A stretch of 64,000 nt of DNA from Actinoplanes couchii (GTDB lineage Bacteria; Actinomycetota; Actinomycetes; Mycobacteriales; Micromonosporaceae): assembly GCF_016862075.1 (NCBI RefSeq), contig NZ_BOMG01000051.1, positions 62,001-126,000 on the forward strand, written 5' to 3'. The notes beneath the pieces were generated by a model, which had not been told where the DNA came from, made no database searches, and saw only the letters and a list, made by a program, of their open reading frames with translations. The position numbers were made by a program, and so were the translations under genes. How positions within the stretch are numbered: the stretch's first letter is position 1; each line of letters opens with the position of its first letter. Positions 25,847-35,518 of this stretch are shown here, in pieces.

Positions 25847-25881
25847 CGAGGCCCGGTCGCGTCATTCGCGACCGGGCCTCG
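25847..25881 (-). terminator. clpC terminator hairpin
   Basis: A perfect 15-bp stem (25847-25861 with 25867-25881) closes a 5-nt loop (TCATT), starting 16 bp after the clpC stop codon. It is GC-rich with no long U-tract, as is common in actinobacteria. The perfect symmetry allows it to work on both strands. Confidence 0.85.
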
Positions 25882-25897
25882 ACTCGTCAGGTACTGC

Positions 25898-28420
25898 TCA
25901 CTCCTCGGTGGTCGGCACCGCGAGGTCGGCCGGCACCGCGTCGGGCACCTCGGCGCCCTTCTCGGAGCCGTTGAAGACCAGCTTCGCCTTCTCCACCTTG
26001 GCCGGGTCGCCCTCGCAGTCGACGACGACGATCTGGCCGGGGCGCAGCTCGTTGAAGAGGATCTGCTCGGACAGGGTGTCCTCCAGCTCGCGCTGGATGG
26101 TCCGGCGCAGCGGGCGGGCGCCCAGCACCGGGTCGAAGCCCTTGGCCGCCAGGTACTTCTTCGCGTTGTCGGTCAGCTCCAGGCCCATGTCCTTGTTCTT
26201 CAGCTGGCCCTCGATGCGGGCCGTGAAGATGTCGACGATCTGGAGGATCTCCTTCTCACGCAGCTGGTGGAAGACGATCGTGTCGTCGATACGGTTCAGG
26301 AACTCGGGGCGGAAGTGCTGCTTCAGCTCGTCGTTGACCTTGATCTTCATCCGCTCGTAGGACGACTCCTCGGCCTCGGAGGCCTGGAAGCCCAGCGACA
26401 CCGCCTTGGCCACGTCACGCGTGCCCAGGTTGGTGGTGAGGATGATGACCGTGTTCTTGAAGTCCACGATCCGGCCCTGGCCGTCGGTCAGGCGACCGTC
26501 CTCCAGGATCTGCAGCAGCGTGTTGAAGACGTCCGGGTGGGCCTTCTCGATCTCGTCGAAGAGGACCACCGAGAACGGCTTGCGGCGCACCTTCTCGGTC
26601 AGCTGGCCACCCTCGTCGTAACCGACGTAACCGGGAGGGGCACCGACCAGGCGGGACACCGTGTAGCGGTCGTGGAACTCGGACATGTCGAGCTGGATCA
26701 GCGCGTCCTCGGAGCCGAACAGGAACTCCGCGAGGGCCTTGGACAGCTCGGTCTTACCGACACCGGAGGGGCCGGCGAAGATGAACGAGCCGCTGGGACG
26801 CTTCGGGTCCTTCAGACCCGCACGAGTACGCCGGATCGCCTTGGAGACGGCCTGCACCGCGTCCTCCTGGCCGATGACGCGCTTGTGCAGCTCGTCCTCC
26901 ATGCGCAGCAGGCGGGAGGTCTCCTCCTCGGTGAGCTTGTAGACCGGGATGCCGGTCCAGTTGCCCAGGACCTCGGCGATCTGCTCGTCGTCGACCTCGG
27001 ACACCACGTCCAGGTCGCCGGCCTTCCACTCCTTCTCCCGCTGCGCCTTCTGGCCGAGCAGGGTCTTCTCCTTGTCGCGCAGCTGCGCGGCACGCTCGAA
27101 GTCCTGCGCGTCGATCGCCGACTCCTTGTCGCGGCGCACCTGGGCGATGCGCTCGTCGAAGTCACGGAGGTCCGGCGGCGCGGTCATCCGGCGGATGCGC
27201 ATCCGTGCCCCGGCCTCGTCGATCAGGTCGATCGCCTTGTCCGGCAGGAAGCGGTCCGAGATGTAGCGGTCGGCCAGCGTCGCCGCCGCCACCAGCGCGG
27301 CGTCGGTGATGCTGATCCGGTGGTGCGCCTCGTAGCGGTCGCGGAGGCCCTTGAGGATCTCGATGGTGTGCGCGAGGGACGGCTCGCCGACCTGGATCGG
27401 CTGGAAGCGGCGCTCGAGCGCGGCGTCCTTCTCCAGGTGCTTGCGGTACTCGTCCAGAGTGGTCGCGCCGATCGTCTGCAGCTCGCCACGGGCCAGCATC
27501 GGCTTGAGGATCGAGGCGGCGTCGATCGCGCCCTCGGCGGCGCCCGCACCGACGAGGGTGTGGATCTCGTCGATGAACAGGATGATGTCGCCGCGGGTGC
27601 GGATCTCCTTGAGCACCTTCTTCAGGCGCTCCTCGAAGTCACCGCGGTAACGCGAGCCGGCGACCAGAGCGCCCAGGTCGAGCGTGTAGAGCTGCTTGTC
27701 CTTCAGCGTCTCGGGCACCTCGCCCTTGACGATGGACTGGGACAGGCCCTCGACAACGGCGGTCTTGCCGACACCGGGCTCGCCGATCAGCACCGGGTTG
27801 TTCTTGGTGCGGCGGGAGAGCACCTGCATGACCCGCTCGATTTCCTTCTCCCGGCCGATGACCGGGTCGAGTTTGCCCTCCCGGGCGGCCTGGGTCAGGT
27901 TGCGGCCGAACTGGTCCAGCACGAGCGACGTGGAGGGTGCGGCCTCGCCGGTCGCGGTGCCGGCGGCGGCCGGCTCCTTGCCCTGGTAGCCGGAGAGCAG
28001 CTGGATGACCTGCTGGCGGACCCGGTTGAGGTCGGCGCCGAGCTTGACCAGCACCTGGGCGGCGACGCCCTCGCCCTCGCGGATCAGGCCGAGCAGGATG
28101 TGCTCGGTGCCGATGTAGTTGTGGCCGAGCTGGAGAGCCTCCCGCAGGGAGAGCTCCAGAACCTTCTTGGCGCGCGGCGTGAACGGGATGTGCCCGCTCG
28201 GCGCCTGCTGGCCCTGGCCAATGATTTCCTCGACCTGCTGCCGGACCCCCTCGAGAGAGATGCCCAGGCTCTCCAGAGCCTTGGCGGCGACGCCCTCGCC
28301 CTCGTGGATCAGGCCGAGCAGGATGTGCTCTGTCCCGATGTAATTGTGGTTGAGCATCCGGGCCTCTTCTTGGGCCAGGACGACAACCCGTCGCGCTCGG
28401 TCGGTGAACCGCTCGAACAT
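25898..28420 (-). CDS. clpC: ATP-dependent Clp protease ATPase subunit ClpC
   Basis: ClpC (840 residues) unfolds proteins and feeds them to ClpP. Two N-terminal Clp-N repeats contain near-identical [15 protein letters not shown] motifs. The first AAA+ domain has [13 protein letters not shown], a UVR-like coiled linker sits near the middle ([19 protein letters not shown]), and the second AAA+ domain has [14 protein letters not shown]. The start [13 protein letters not shown] (ATG 28420) is the family's usual one; the open frame continues upstream but only as a shadow. It has a hairpin palindrome in its leader, DnaA-box-like sites further upstream, and a strong terminator. Confidence 0.98.
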   Translation of the reverse strand: MFERFTDRARRVVVLAQEEARMLNHNYIGTEHILLGLIHEGEGVAAKALESLGISLEGVRQQVEEIIGQGQQAPSGHIPFTPRAKKVLELSLREALQLGHNYIGTEHILLGLIREGEGVAAQVLVKLGADLNRVRQQVIQLLSGYQGKEPAAAGTATGEAAPSTSLVLDQFGRNLTQAAREGKLDPVIGREKEIERVMQVLSRRTKNNPVLIGEPGVGKTAVVEGLSQSIVKGEVPETLKDKQLYTLDLGALVAGSRYRGDFEERLKKVLKEIRTRGDIILFIDEIHTLVGAGAAEGAIDAASILKPMLARGELQTIGATTLDEYRKHLEKDAALERRFQPIQVGEPSLAHTIEILKGLRDRYEAHHRISITDAALVAAATLADRYISDRFLPDKAIDLIDEAGARMRIRRMTAPPDLRDFDERIAQVRRDKESAIDAQDFERAAQLRDKEKTLLGQKAQREKEWKAGDLDVVSEVDDEQIAEVLGNWTGIPVYKLTEEETSRLLRMEDELHKRVIGQEDAVQAVSKAIRRTRAGLKDPKRPSGSFIFAGPSGVGKTELSKALAEFLFGSEDALIQLDMSEFHDRYTVSRLVGAPPGYVGYDEGGQLTEKVRRKPFSVVLFDEIEKAHPDVFNTLLQILEDGRLTDGQGRIVDFKNTVIILTTNLGTRDVAKAVSLGFQASEAEESSYERMKIKVNDELKQHFRPEFLNRIDDTIVFHQLREKEILQIVDIFTARIEGQLKNKDMGLELTDNAKKYLAAKGFDPVLGARPLRRTIQRELEDTLSEQILFNELRPGQIVVVDCEGDPAKVEKAKLVFNGSEKGAEVPDAVPADLAVPTTEE

Positions 28421-28727
28421 GCCCTCGTGCTCCTCACGTGCCGTGCGCCAATGCTGAGCCTGTCTCAACAGCTGGCGGGGCCAGCGCACGGGCATCGGTG
28501 ATGCCCGTGCTGTAACTCTATCGCCGCTGAAGCTCTCCGCTGGGCCCTCGCTGCCCCTCGAAACGATCCGCAACGTTGATTTAGCCAACTTCGCACGCTC
28601 AGCGGCTGTTCCCCCACCCGAACGTGTACGCGTACAGCGAAATCCTGCCGATCCACAGCCTGTGGACAACGCTGTCCGCTCCTGTGGATAACCGTAGTGA
28701 GCACAGGCCTGGCCGGGTGGCCAAACG
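28421..28727. other. clpC upstream region with DnaA-box-like sites (28651-28691)
   Basis: This gap between lsr2 and clpC is the most A/T-rich stretch of the window by eye. It holds two perfect DnaA-box-like 9-mers in the same orientation, TGTGGACAA (28661-28669) and TGTGGATAA (28683-28691), plus a weaker opposed CGATCCACA (28649-28657). The clpC promoter and the palindrome at 28486-28510 are also here. No gene is seen. Confidence 0.5.
28486..28510 (-). promoter_or_regulatory. Perfect 11-bp inverted repeat in the clpC leader
   Basis: GCACGGGCATC and its exact reverse complement surround a 3-bp centre, 66-90 bp upstream of the clpC ATG. It could be a regulator site (heat-shock or ClgR-type control is common for clpC) or a hairpin in the leader. 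It does not match the CIRCE or ClgR consensus I know. Confidence 0.45.
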
Positions 28728-28793
28728 CGGAGAGGGCGCACCGGCCGAGGCGGCTGCGGTTTCGCAGCGGTCTCGGCCGGCACGCCCTCTCCG
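28728..28793 (-). terminator. lsr2 terminator hairpin
   Basis: A 22-bp stem (28728-28749 with 28772-28793) encloses a smaller inner hairpin (GCTGCG/CGCAGC). The two positions that mismatch on the plus strand become G-U pairs in the minus-strand RNA, so it is built for the minus strand. It begins 18 bp after the lsr2 stop. Confidence 0.85.
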
Positions 28794-28811
28794 TGGAGTC
28801 GCGCCGGGTTG

Positions 28812-29168
28812 TCAGCCCCGGCCGGGGCCCTTCGAGTGGAACTCGTCCACGATCTCCTGCGGGATACGACCCCGGTCGGAGATGTCCTTACCGGCCTTCT
28901 TGGCCCACTCGCGGATCGCCTTGTTCTGCTCGCGGTCGGCGGTGGCCCCACCGCGGCCGCGCGCCGCACGACCACCGACGACGACACCGCCCCGGGCCAC
29001 CTTCGTACCGGCTGTCAGGTAGGGCTCGAAGACCTCCCGCAATTTCGCGGCGTTCTTCTCCGAGAGGTCGATCTCGTACTGAATGCCGTCGAGCGCAAAC
29101 TTCACGGTCTCGTCGGCGTCGACACCATCGATGTCATCGACCAGCTTGTGAATGATCTGCTTGGCCAC
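28812..29168 (-). CDS. lsr2: Nucleoid-associated protein Lsr2
   Basis: Lsr2 (118 residues) is the actinobacterial H-NS analogue that bridges A/T-rich DNA and silences foreign genes. The N-terminal dimerisation domain (KQIIHKLVDDIDG, FALDGIQYEIDLSEKNAAKL) and the C-terminal DNA-binding domain (NKAIREWAKKAGKDISDRGR) with the AT-hook-like RGR are both intact. The GTG at 29168 follows GGGAGG. It lies between lysS and clpC as in mycobacteria. Its target may include the insertion block at 46.7-61.7 kb. Confidence 0.97.
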   Translation of the reverse strand: MAKQIIHKLVDDIDGVDADETVKFALDGIQYEIDLSEKNAAKLREVFEPYLTAGTKVARGGVVVGGRAARGRGGATADREQNKAIREWAKKAGKDISDRGRIPQEIVDEFHSKGPGRG

Positions 29169-29289
29169 GCGCCGTTATCCTCCCGAACACAGGTTCTCTC
29201 CCCAGCAATGGGAAGACAATAACGCCAGGGGCGCATCGCCCGTCAATGGCGGGGGTGGATAATTGCAGAGCCGTTACTCCCGGCGGTCG

Positions 29290-30798
29290 TTACTCGGGCC
29301 GGACCAAGGGGAAGAGGATCGTTTCCCGAATGCCCAGGCCGGTGAGCGCCATCAACAGCCGGTCGATTCCCATTCCCATGCCACCGGCGGGCGGCATTCC
29401 GTACTCCATGGCCCGTAGGAAATCCTCGTCCAGCTGCATCGCTTCGACGTCTCCACCCGCTGCGAGCAGCGACTGAGCGTGGAACCGCTCGCGCTGGATC
29501 ACCGGGTCGACCAACTCGGAATATGCGGTCGCGAGTTCGAATCCGCCGACGTAGAGGTCCCACTTCTCGGTGAGTCCGGGGGTGTTCCGGTGCGGTGCGG
29601 TGAGCGGCGCGGTCTCCTCCGGGAAGTCCCGGACGAACGTCGGCTGCTGGAGATCATCGGTCACCAGGTGCTCGAAGATTTCCTCGGCGAGCTTGCCGGC
29701 GCTCCACTTCGGGTCGACCGAGAGCTGGACCTTCTCCGCGTACGCCTGCAGTTGGGTGATGTCCGTGTCGATCGTCACCTCTTCGCCGAGCGCGTCGGAG
29801 ATGGCACCGAAGAGAGTGATCTCGGCCCACTCGCCGCCCAGGTCGAGTTCGGTGCCGTCGTGGTGGGTGACCACATGCGATCCGGAGACCGCGAACGCCG
29901 CCTCCTGAATCCAGTCCCGAACCTGGGCCTGCATCACGTTGTAGTCGGCATACGCCTGATACGCCTCGAGCATGGCGAACTCCGGAGAGTGCGTGGAGTC
30001 CATGCCCTCATTCCTGAAGTTGCGGTTGATCTCGAAGACCCGCTCGATGCCGCCGACCACGGCACGCTTCAAAAACAGTTCCGGAGCGATCCGCAGATAA
30101 AGATCCATATCCAGCGCGTTGCTGTGCGTCACAAACGGCCGGGCCGCGGCGCCGCCGTGCAGCAACTGCAACATCGGCGTTTCCACCTCGAGATAATTCC
30201 GGCGGAACAGCGACTCGCGCAGGCTGCGCACCACGGTGGCCCGGGTACGAACGACGTCACGGGCCTGCGGGCGGACGATCAGATCGACATAACGCTGCCG
30301 AACCCGGGTCTCCTCGGAAAGCGGCTTGTGCGCGACCGGAAGGGGACGCAGAGCCTTAGCGCTCATCGCCCAGGAATCGGCGAGAACGGACAGCTCACCC
30401 CGCCGGCTGGTGATCACCTCACCGGTGACCGCGACGAGGTCGCCGAGGTCCACCACGGTCTTCCAGAGGCCGAGGGCCTGCTCGCCGACCTTGTCGAGTG
30501 AGAACATCGCCTGCAGTTCGGTGCCGTCACCGGCCCGCAGCGTGGCGAAGCAGAGCTTCCCCCCGTTCCGGACGAAGATCACCCGGCCGGTGATCGACAC
30601 CGTGTCGCCGGAGGCGGTGTCGGTGGGCAGTTCCGCGTATCGTTCCCGGAGCTCGGCGAGCTCGATGGTCCGCGGGACCTCGACCGGGTAGGGCGCCAGG
30701 CCCTCGGCGAGCAACCGGTCCCGCTTCGACCGGCGGACCCGCATCTGCTCGGGAAGGTCCTCGGCGGGGTCGATCGCTGGCGTGTTCTGCTCGGTCAC
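29290..30798 (-). CDS. lysS: Lysyl-tRNA synthetase, class II
   Basis: LysS charges tRNA-Lys. In 502 residues it has the N-terminal OB-fold anticodon-binding domain ([20 protein letters not shown]) and the class II catalytic core. Motif 2 lies around [20 protein letters not shown], and motif 3 is [19 protein letters not shown]. The GTG at 30798 has an AGGAAG ribosome site. It lies 67 bp downstream of coaX on the same strand and 121 bp before lsr2. Confidence 0.97.
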   Translation of the reverse strand: MTEQNTPAIDPAEDLPEQMRVRRSKRDRLLAEGLAPYPVEVPRTIELAELRERYAELPTDTASGDTVSITGRVIFVRNGGKLCFATLRAGDGTELQAMFSLDKVGEQALGLWKTVVDLGDLVAVTGEVITSRRGELSVLADSWAMSAKALRPLPVAHKPLSEETRVRQRYVDLIVRPQARDVVRTRATVVRSLRESLFRRNYLEVETPMLQLLHGGAAARPFVTHSNALDMDLYLRIAPELFLKRAVVGGIERVFEINRNFRNEGMDSTHSPEFAMLEAYQAYADYNVMQAQVRDWIQEAAFAVSGSHVVTHHDGTELDLGGEWAEITLFGAISDALGEEVTIDTDITQLQAYAEKVQLSVDPKWSAGKLAEEIFEHLVTDDLQQPTFVRDFPEETAPLTAPHRNTPGLTEKWDLYVGGFELATAYSELVDPVIQRERFHAQSLLAAGGDVEAMQLDEDFLRAMEYGMPPAGGMGMGIDRLLMALTGLGIRETILFPLVRPE

Positions 30799-30865
30799 GG
30801 CACGACTTCCTGTTGGCTACGATGAGCCCCTGGAGATGGGGCCCTGAAAGCGTACTCAGAGCGGC

Positions 30866-31624
30866 TCAGACGTTCCGCTCATATACCATCCGCAGGCCGA
30901 TCAGCGTGATCATCGGTTCGTGCGCGGTCAGGGTCCGGCACTCGTCCTTCACCAGCCAGGACAGTCCACCGGTGGCGATCACCGCGCGGACCGGGCCGAT
31001 CTCCTCGACCATCCGCTCGACGATCCGGTCGACCTGGCCGGCGAAACCGAAGTAGAGCCCGGCCTGCAGACACTCCACGGTGTTCTTGCCGATCACCGAC
31101 CGCGGCTTGGTCGGCTCCACCTTGCGCAGCTGGGCGGCGCGGGCGGCGAGCGCGTCGAAGGAGATCTCGATGCCCGGCGCGAACGCACCGCCGAGGAACT
31201 CGCCCTTCGCGCTGATCAGGTCGAAGTTGGTGGTGGTGCCGAAGTCGACCACGATCGACGGCCCGCCGTAGAGGGCGTGCGCGGCCAGGGTGTTGACCAC
31301 CCGGTCGGCGCCCACCTCCTTCGGGTTGTCGATGGCGAGCTGGACCCCGGTCTTCACCCCCGGCTCGACGATCACGCTCGGCACGTCGTCGTAGTAGCGC
31401 TTCAGCATGGTCCGCAGGTTGCGCAGCGCGGCCGGGACGGTGGAGCAGGCGGCCACCCCGGTGATCTCCACCGCGTCGCCGGCGAGCAGGCCCCGGATCT
31501 TCAGGCCCAGCTCGTCGGCGGTCGACGCGGCGTCGGTCTTGATCCGCCAGTTGTGCACCAGCTTGTCGCCGTCGAAGGTCGCCAGCACGGTGTTCGTGTT
31601 ACCGATGTCAATGCAGAGCAGCAC
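30866..31624 (-). CDS. coaX: Type III pantothenate kinase
   Basis: CoaX phosphorylates pantothenate, the first step from pantothenate to coenzyme A. The 252-residue protein has the ASKHA-fold phosphate loops CIDIGNTNTVLATF and VDFGTTTNFDLIS, and the late ATGGLSWL. GTG at 31624 starts directly in the first phosphate loop, as usual. It is downstream of panC-panD and the inserted nadBC pair, so pantothenate synthesis and use lie in one region. Confidence 0.96.
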   Translation of the reverse strand: MLLCIDIGNTNTVLATFDGDKLVHNWRIKTDAASTADELGLKIRGLLAGDAVEITGVAACSTVPAALRNLRTMLKRYYDDVPSVIVEPGVKTGVQLAIDNPKEVGADRVVNTLAAHALYGGPSIVVDFGTTTNFDLISAKGEFLGGAFAPGIEISFDALAARAAQLRKVEPTKPRSVIGKNTVECLQAGLYFGFAGQVDRIVERMVEEIGPVRAVIATGGLSWLVKDECRTLTAHEPMITLIGLRMVYERNV

Positions 31625-31679
31625 GCCAGGCCCCTAAAAACCGGAAATCAAGTTCCTCATTGTGTACGCCGGGAGAGGC

Positions 31680-32744
31680 TCACCGTGGACGCAGGTCCAG
31701 CGCGATGTCGAGAATCGGCGACGAGTGGGTCAACCCGCCCACCGACAGGTAGTTCACGCCGGTGGCGGCATAGGCGGCGGCCGTCTCCAGGGTCAGGTTG
31801 CCGGTCGCCTCCAGCTCCACCCGGTCACCGACCGCCCGGACCACATCGGTCAGCAGCTCCGGCGTCATGTTGTCGCAGAGCAGGAAGTCCGCACCCGCGG
31901 CGACCGCCTCCTCGGCCTCGGCCAGGGTGGTCACCTCGACCTGCACGGTCACGTCCGGGAACGTCGAGCGGACCAGCTCGTACGCCGCGGTGATGCTGCC
32001 GGCGGCCAGCTTGTGGTTGTCCTTGATCATGGCCACGTCGTAGAGGCCCATGCGCTTGTTGGTGCCGCCGCCGGCCCGTACCGCGTACTTCTCCAGCACC
32101 CGCAGGCCCGGCGTGGTCTTGCGGGTGTCCAGGACGGTGGCGCCGGTGCCCTCGAGCCGGTCGGCCCACTTGCGGGTGTGGGTGGCGACGCCGGACATCC
32201 GGCAGAGCAGGTTGAGCGCGGTCCGCTCGGCGGTCAGCAGGGCCCGGGTGGTGCCGCTGACCACCGCGAGCACGTCGCCGCGGCGCACCCGGTCACCGTC
32301 GGCGGCGACCGCCTCGAAGGTGGCCGTGCCGCCGCTGGTCGCGGCGAACACCTCGGCCGCCACCAGCAGCCCGGCCACCACGCCGTCGGCGCGGGCCACC
32401 AGCTCGGCGGTGTCGGTCTGGCCGGCCGGGATGGTCGACTCGCTGGTCACGTCGCGGGGCGGGACGCCGAGGTCCTCGGCGAGCGCGGTGAGCACGATCC
32501 GCTGGACCTCACCGAGGTCCAGCCCGATCTCAGCCACCTCGACGTCCGGCTCGGGCAGGGGTTCACCGGGCGCGATGGTGCCGGCGTCGGGACCGGGCAG
32601 CTCGGAGTCGGGAAGAGAGCCGGGCGCGCTGGCGCCGGCCGAGGAGCCGGGCAGCTCGGAGTCGGGAAGAGAGCCGGGCGCGCTGGTGCCGGCCGCGGGG
32701 CCGGGCAGCTCGGAGTCGGGGAGGGAGCCGGGCGGGAGCGTCAT
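31680..32744 (-). CDS. nadC: Nicotinate-nucleotide pyrophosphorylase with 18-residue repeats at the N-terminus
   Basis: NadC converts quinolinate and PRPP to nicotinate mononucleotide. The core has TTRALLTAERTALNLLCRMS, ATVLDTRKTTPGLRVLEKY, AVRAGGGTNKRMGLYD and VEATGNL-like ELEATGNLTLE. The core needs about 290 residues, but the frame gives 354. The extra N-terminus is three 18-residue units (PGSLPDSELPG...), encoded by a 54-bp tandem repeat (32573-32734). ATG 32744 overlaps the nadB stop (ATGA). The repeats are probably disordered and not needed for catalysis. Confidence 0.94.
   Translation of the reverse strand: MTLPPGSLPDSELPGPAAGTSAPGSLPDSELPGSSAGASAPGSLPDSELPGPDAGTIAPGEPLPEPDVEVAEIGLDLGEVQRIVLTALAEDLGVPPRDVTSESTIPAGQTDTAELVARADGVVAGLLVAAEVFAATSGGTATFEAVAADGDRVRRGDVLAVVSGTTRALLTAERTALNLLCRMSGVATHTRKWADRLEGTGATVLDTRKTTPGLRVLEKYAVRAGGGTNKRMGLYDVAMIKDNHKLAAGSITAAYELVRSTFPDVTVQVEVTTLAEAEEAVAAGADFLLCDNMTPELLTDVVRAVGDRVELEATGNLTLETAAAYAATGVNYLSVGGLTHSSPILDIALDLRPR
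32573..32734. repeat. 54-bp tandem repeat inside nadC
   Basis: Three units with a 54-bp period, with landmark CCGGGCAGCTCGGAGTCGGG at 32593, 32647 and 32701. The period equals 18 codons, so copy-number change would keep the frame. It encodes a Pro/Ser/Glu/Gly-rich N-terminal tail of NadC. Confidence 0.9.
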
Positions 32745-34387
32745 GCCATCTCCTGGAAGTCCTGGGTGTGGGCACCGTCGGGGGCGAGAGCGTTCAGCAG
32801 GTGGCCGCGCCACTCGTCGGCCGCGGTCGGGTGGTCCTCACGCCAGTGGCACCCCCGAGTCTCCCGGCGACTGCTCGCCGAGGCCACCAGTGTGGTCGCC
32901 ACGGTGAGCAGATTGGTGACCTCCCAGGCCGCGTTGTTCGGCCGGGAACGCTGCTCGGCCAGCCGGGTCAGCTCCTTGGCGGCGGTGGCCAGCGAGTCGG
33001 CCGACCGCAGCACCCCGGCGCCCCGGGTCATCACGCGCTGCAGCTCGGCGCGGATCGCCGGGTCGACGGCCCAGGACCCGGTGGCCGCGGTCCGCACCGG
33101 CTCGGCCCGCGGGGGCAGCTCCCGGGCGATGTCGTCGGCGATCCGGCGGGCGAAGACCAGGCCCTCCAGCAGCGAGTTGCTGGCCAGCCGGTTGGCGCCG
33201 TGCACGCCGGTGCAGGCGACCTCACCGCACGCGTAGAGCCCGTCGATGCTGGTCCGGCCGTGCAGGTCGGTGCGGACGCCGCCGGAGGCGTAGTGCGCGG
33301 CCGGGGCGACCGGGATCAGGTCGGTGGCCGGGTCGACACCCGCCGACCGGGTGGACGCCATGATCGTCGGGAAGCGGCCCTCCAGGAACTCCTTGCCGAG
33401 GTGCCGGGCGTCCAGGTAGACGTGGTCCGCCCCGGTGGCGCGCAGCACCCGGTAGATGCCCTTGGCGACCACGTCGCGGGGCGCCAGCTCGGCCTGCTCG
33501 TGCTGACCGAGCATGAACCGCTCGCCCGCCTCGTCGACCAGGTAGGCGCCCTCCCCACGCAGCGCCTCGGAGATCAGCGGCCGTTGCACCGAGGTCACTC
33601 CGGCGCTCACGAAGGACGTGGGGTGGAACTGGACGAACTCGACGTCGGTCACCTCGGCGCCGGCCCGCAGCGCGAGCGCCACCCCGTCGCCGGTGGAGAC
33701 CGACGGGTTCGTGGTGGACGAGAAGATCTGGCCCATCCCGCCGGTGGCCAGCACCACGGCCCGGGCCAGCACGGCGCCCACGCCGTCCTCGGAGCCCTCG
33801 CCGAGCACGTGCAGGGTGACACCGCAGGCCCGGCCGTCGGCGGCGCGCAGCAGGTCCAGCACCAGCGCGTGCTCGACCAGGCGGATCCACGGGTCGCGGC
33901 GGACCGCCTCGTGCAGGGCGCGCTGCACCTCGGCTCCGGTCGCGTCACCGCCGGCGTGCACGATCCGGTCGGCGCGGTGGCCGCCCTCGCGGGTCAGCAT
34001 CAGCGAGCCGTCCGGGTTGCGGTCGAACTCGGCGCCCCGGCGGATCAGCTCCCGGATCCGGGCCGGGCCCTCCTCGACCAGCACCCGCACCGCCGCCGGA
34101 TCGCAGAGGCCGACCCCGGCGATCTCGGTGTCGTACGCGTGGGCCTGCGGGGTGTCCAGCGGGTCGAGCACACCGGCGATGCCACCCTGGGCCCAGCGGG
34201 TCGACCCGTCATCGATGTTGACCTTGGTGACGACGGTGACGTGCAGACCCTGCTCCCGCAGGTAGAGGGCTGCGGTCAGGCCCGCGATGCCGGAGCCGAC
34301 CACGACGACGTCGGTGGTCTCGGTCCAGCCTGGCTCGGCGGCGGCGAGCCGGCGGGGCAGCGCCGGGAGATCCGCGAGTGGTGACAT
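32741..34387 (-). CDS. nadB: L-aspartate oxidase
   Basis: NadB oxidises L-aspartate to iminoaspartate for NAD synthesis. The 548-residue flavoprotein has the FAD-binding VVVVGSGIAGLTAALYL and TRWAQGGIAGVL. Catalytic-site segments are EFVQFHPTSF, RGEGAYLVDEAGERFM and HYASGGVRTDLHGRTS, followed by ACGEVACTGVHGANRLASNS. ATG 34387 lies 7 nt after a -10 element. It is coupled to nadC; nadA is not next to it in this window. Confidence 0.96.
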   Translation of the reverse strand: MSPLADLPALPRRLAAAEPGWTETTDVVVVGSGIAGLTAALYLREQGLHVTVVTKVNIDDGSTRWAQGGIAGVLDPLDTPQAHAYDTEIAGVGLCDPAAVRVLVEEGPARIRELIRRGAEFDRNPDGSLMLTREGGHRADRIVHAGGDATGAEVQRALHEAVRRDPWIRLVEHALVLDLLRAADGRACGVTLHVLGEGSEDGVGAVLARAVVLATGGMGQIFSSTTNPSVSTGDGVALALRAGAEVTDVEFVQFHPTSFVSAGVTSVQRPLISEALRGEGAYLVDEAGERFMLGQHEQAELAPRDVVAKGIYRVLRATGADHVYLDARHLGKEFLEGRFPTIMASTRSAGVDPATDLIPVAPAAHYASGGVRTDLHGRTSIDGLYACGEVACTGVHGANRLASNSLLEGLVFARRIADDIARELPPRAEPVRTAATGSWAVDPAIRAELQRVMTRGAGVLRSADSLATAAKELTRLAEQRSRPNNAAWEVTNLLTVATTLVASASSRRETRGCHWREDHPTAADEWRGHLLNALAPDGAHTQDFQEMA

Positions 34388-34394
34388 GTGTTTC

Positions 34395-34423
34395 AGTACA
34401 CTCCGCGGTTACGAGTACGTCAC
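34395..34423 (-). promoter_or_regulatory. nadB promoter (leaderless)
   Basis: On the minus strand GTGACG (34418-34423), 17 bp, and TGTACT (34395-34400) form a promoter-like pair. The nadB ATG begins 7 nt after the -10, which suggests transcription starting at or next to the start codon. Confidence 0.5.
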
Positions 34424-34449
34424 GGCGGGGCCGAAACCAGTGTTCATCA

Positions 34450-35370
34450 TTACTTGTACTGGACCGGAAGGGCCTTCGTCCCCTTGCCTTTCAGCGATCC
34501 GATCAGGGCGGCCTTGTCCAGCCACAGATAGCAGCGCACACCGTGGTCGCCCTGGGTCCACACGTCGGTGTTGCCGGGCAGCGAGACGACACCGGTGCGG
34601 TACTGCAGGTCGGCGTCGTCCGGGACGCCCACGTAGTCCGCGGTGAGCTTGCGGCAGCCGGAGTGGAACTCCTCCCAGGCCGTGTCGCCCTTCGGGTAGG
34701 CGGCGCCGACCGGCGCGTTCCACACCCCCACGAACTCGCCGTTGTGCTTGGTGGCGCAGTCCGCGGGCGGCATCGCGGCGATCGCGCCGGCGGCGTCCAG
34801 CTCGATGGCGTAACAGGTCAGCGCGAGGGTGTTCACCGCCGTCGCCAGCACGCCCTTCAGGGTGCCGGACCGCTGGATCAGGGCCCCGTCGTCCTCGATG
34901 GAGTCCAGCTCCACCACGTCGCAGCGGAACCAGCGGGCGCCGCCGGCCCACGCGGCCGGGGACGGATGGGTGACACCGATCCAGAGCCGGGCGTCCCGCC
35001 ACCGGCCGCCGACGTACTGGGTGGTCCGGTCGTCGCAGGTCTGGTAGGCGGCCCGGGCCCCGGCGGTGTTGCCGGTCGGCGGGTCGACGGCCGCCGCGGC
35101 CGCGGCGGTGTACTCGCCGACGTAGACGGTCTCGATGCGGTGCGCGACCGCACAGTCCACCTCTTCGTAGGTGGCGCGCGGGCCGAAGACGGCGAAGTTG
35201 GAGAGGTGGCAGGTCTGCGCGGCCGGGACAAAACCGGTGGCCGGGGCCATCGCGGCCCAGTCGTTGGTCAGATCGCCGTCCACGTCGTTGCCGTTGCCGC
35301 AGCCGGCGACGGCCATCAGTGCGACGGTGGCGACCGTGAGCCCCCATCGGGCACGCAGGCGGAAACGCAT
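34450..35370 (-). CDS. Septum-formation-family lipoprotein
   Basis: A 306-residue secreted lipoprotein with the lipobox VALMAVAGCGNG and a domain of the actinobacterial Septum_form type. The pattern is two repeats with conserved cysteines and a Cys-x-x-x-His motif: CHLSNFAVFGP, VDCAVAHRIETVYVGEY, then DCATKHNGEFVGVW and HSGCRKLTADYVG. Members are thought to act at the cell surface, some near the septum; the precise role is unknown. ATG 35370 follows GGGAGG and starts directly with the signal peptide. Confidence 0.78.
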   Translation of the reverse strand: MRFRLRARWGLTVATVALMAVAGCGNGNDVDGDLTNDWAAMAPATGFVPAAQTCHLSNFAVFGPRATYEEVDCAVAHRIETVYVGEYTAAAAAAVDPPTGNTAGARAAYQTCDDRTTQYVGGRWRDARLWIGVTHPSPAAWAGGARWFRCDVVELDSIEDDGALIQRSGTLKGVLATAVNTLALTCYAIELDAAGAIAAMPPADCATKHNGEFVGVWNAPVGAAYPKGDTAWEEFHSGCRKLTADYVGVPDDADLQYRTGVVSLPGNTDVWTQGDHGVRCYLWLDKAALIGSLKGKGTKALPVQYK

Positions 35371-35518
35371 GAGCCGTGCCTCCCGAGCACCTTCGGTAGC
35401 CATATCCGATTTGCCCACTGTATGGGCATATCAGCTGCTCAGGAGGCCGATTCCACAAAGCCGCTCACGGCGGCCCGCACCGGTCAGACCGCGAACGCTG
35501 CCGGCACCAGGCCGCCGG

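Noticed and set aside
25685-28501. 938-codon open frame on the plus strand opposite clpC
   Set aside because: It is the antisense of clpC. GC-rich codon bias opens such frames; the product is Asp/Arg/Val-rich with no motif, and the minus strand clearly encodes ClpC.
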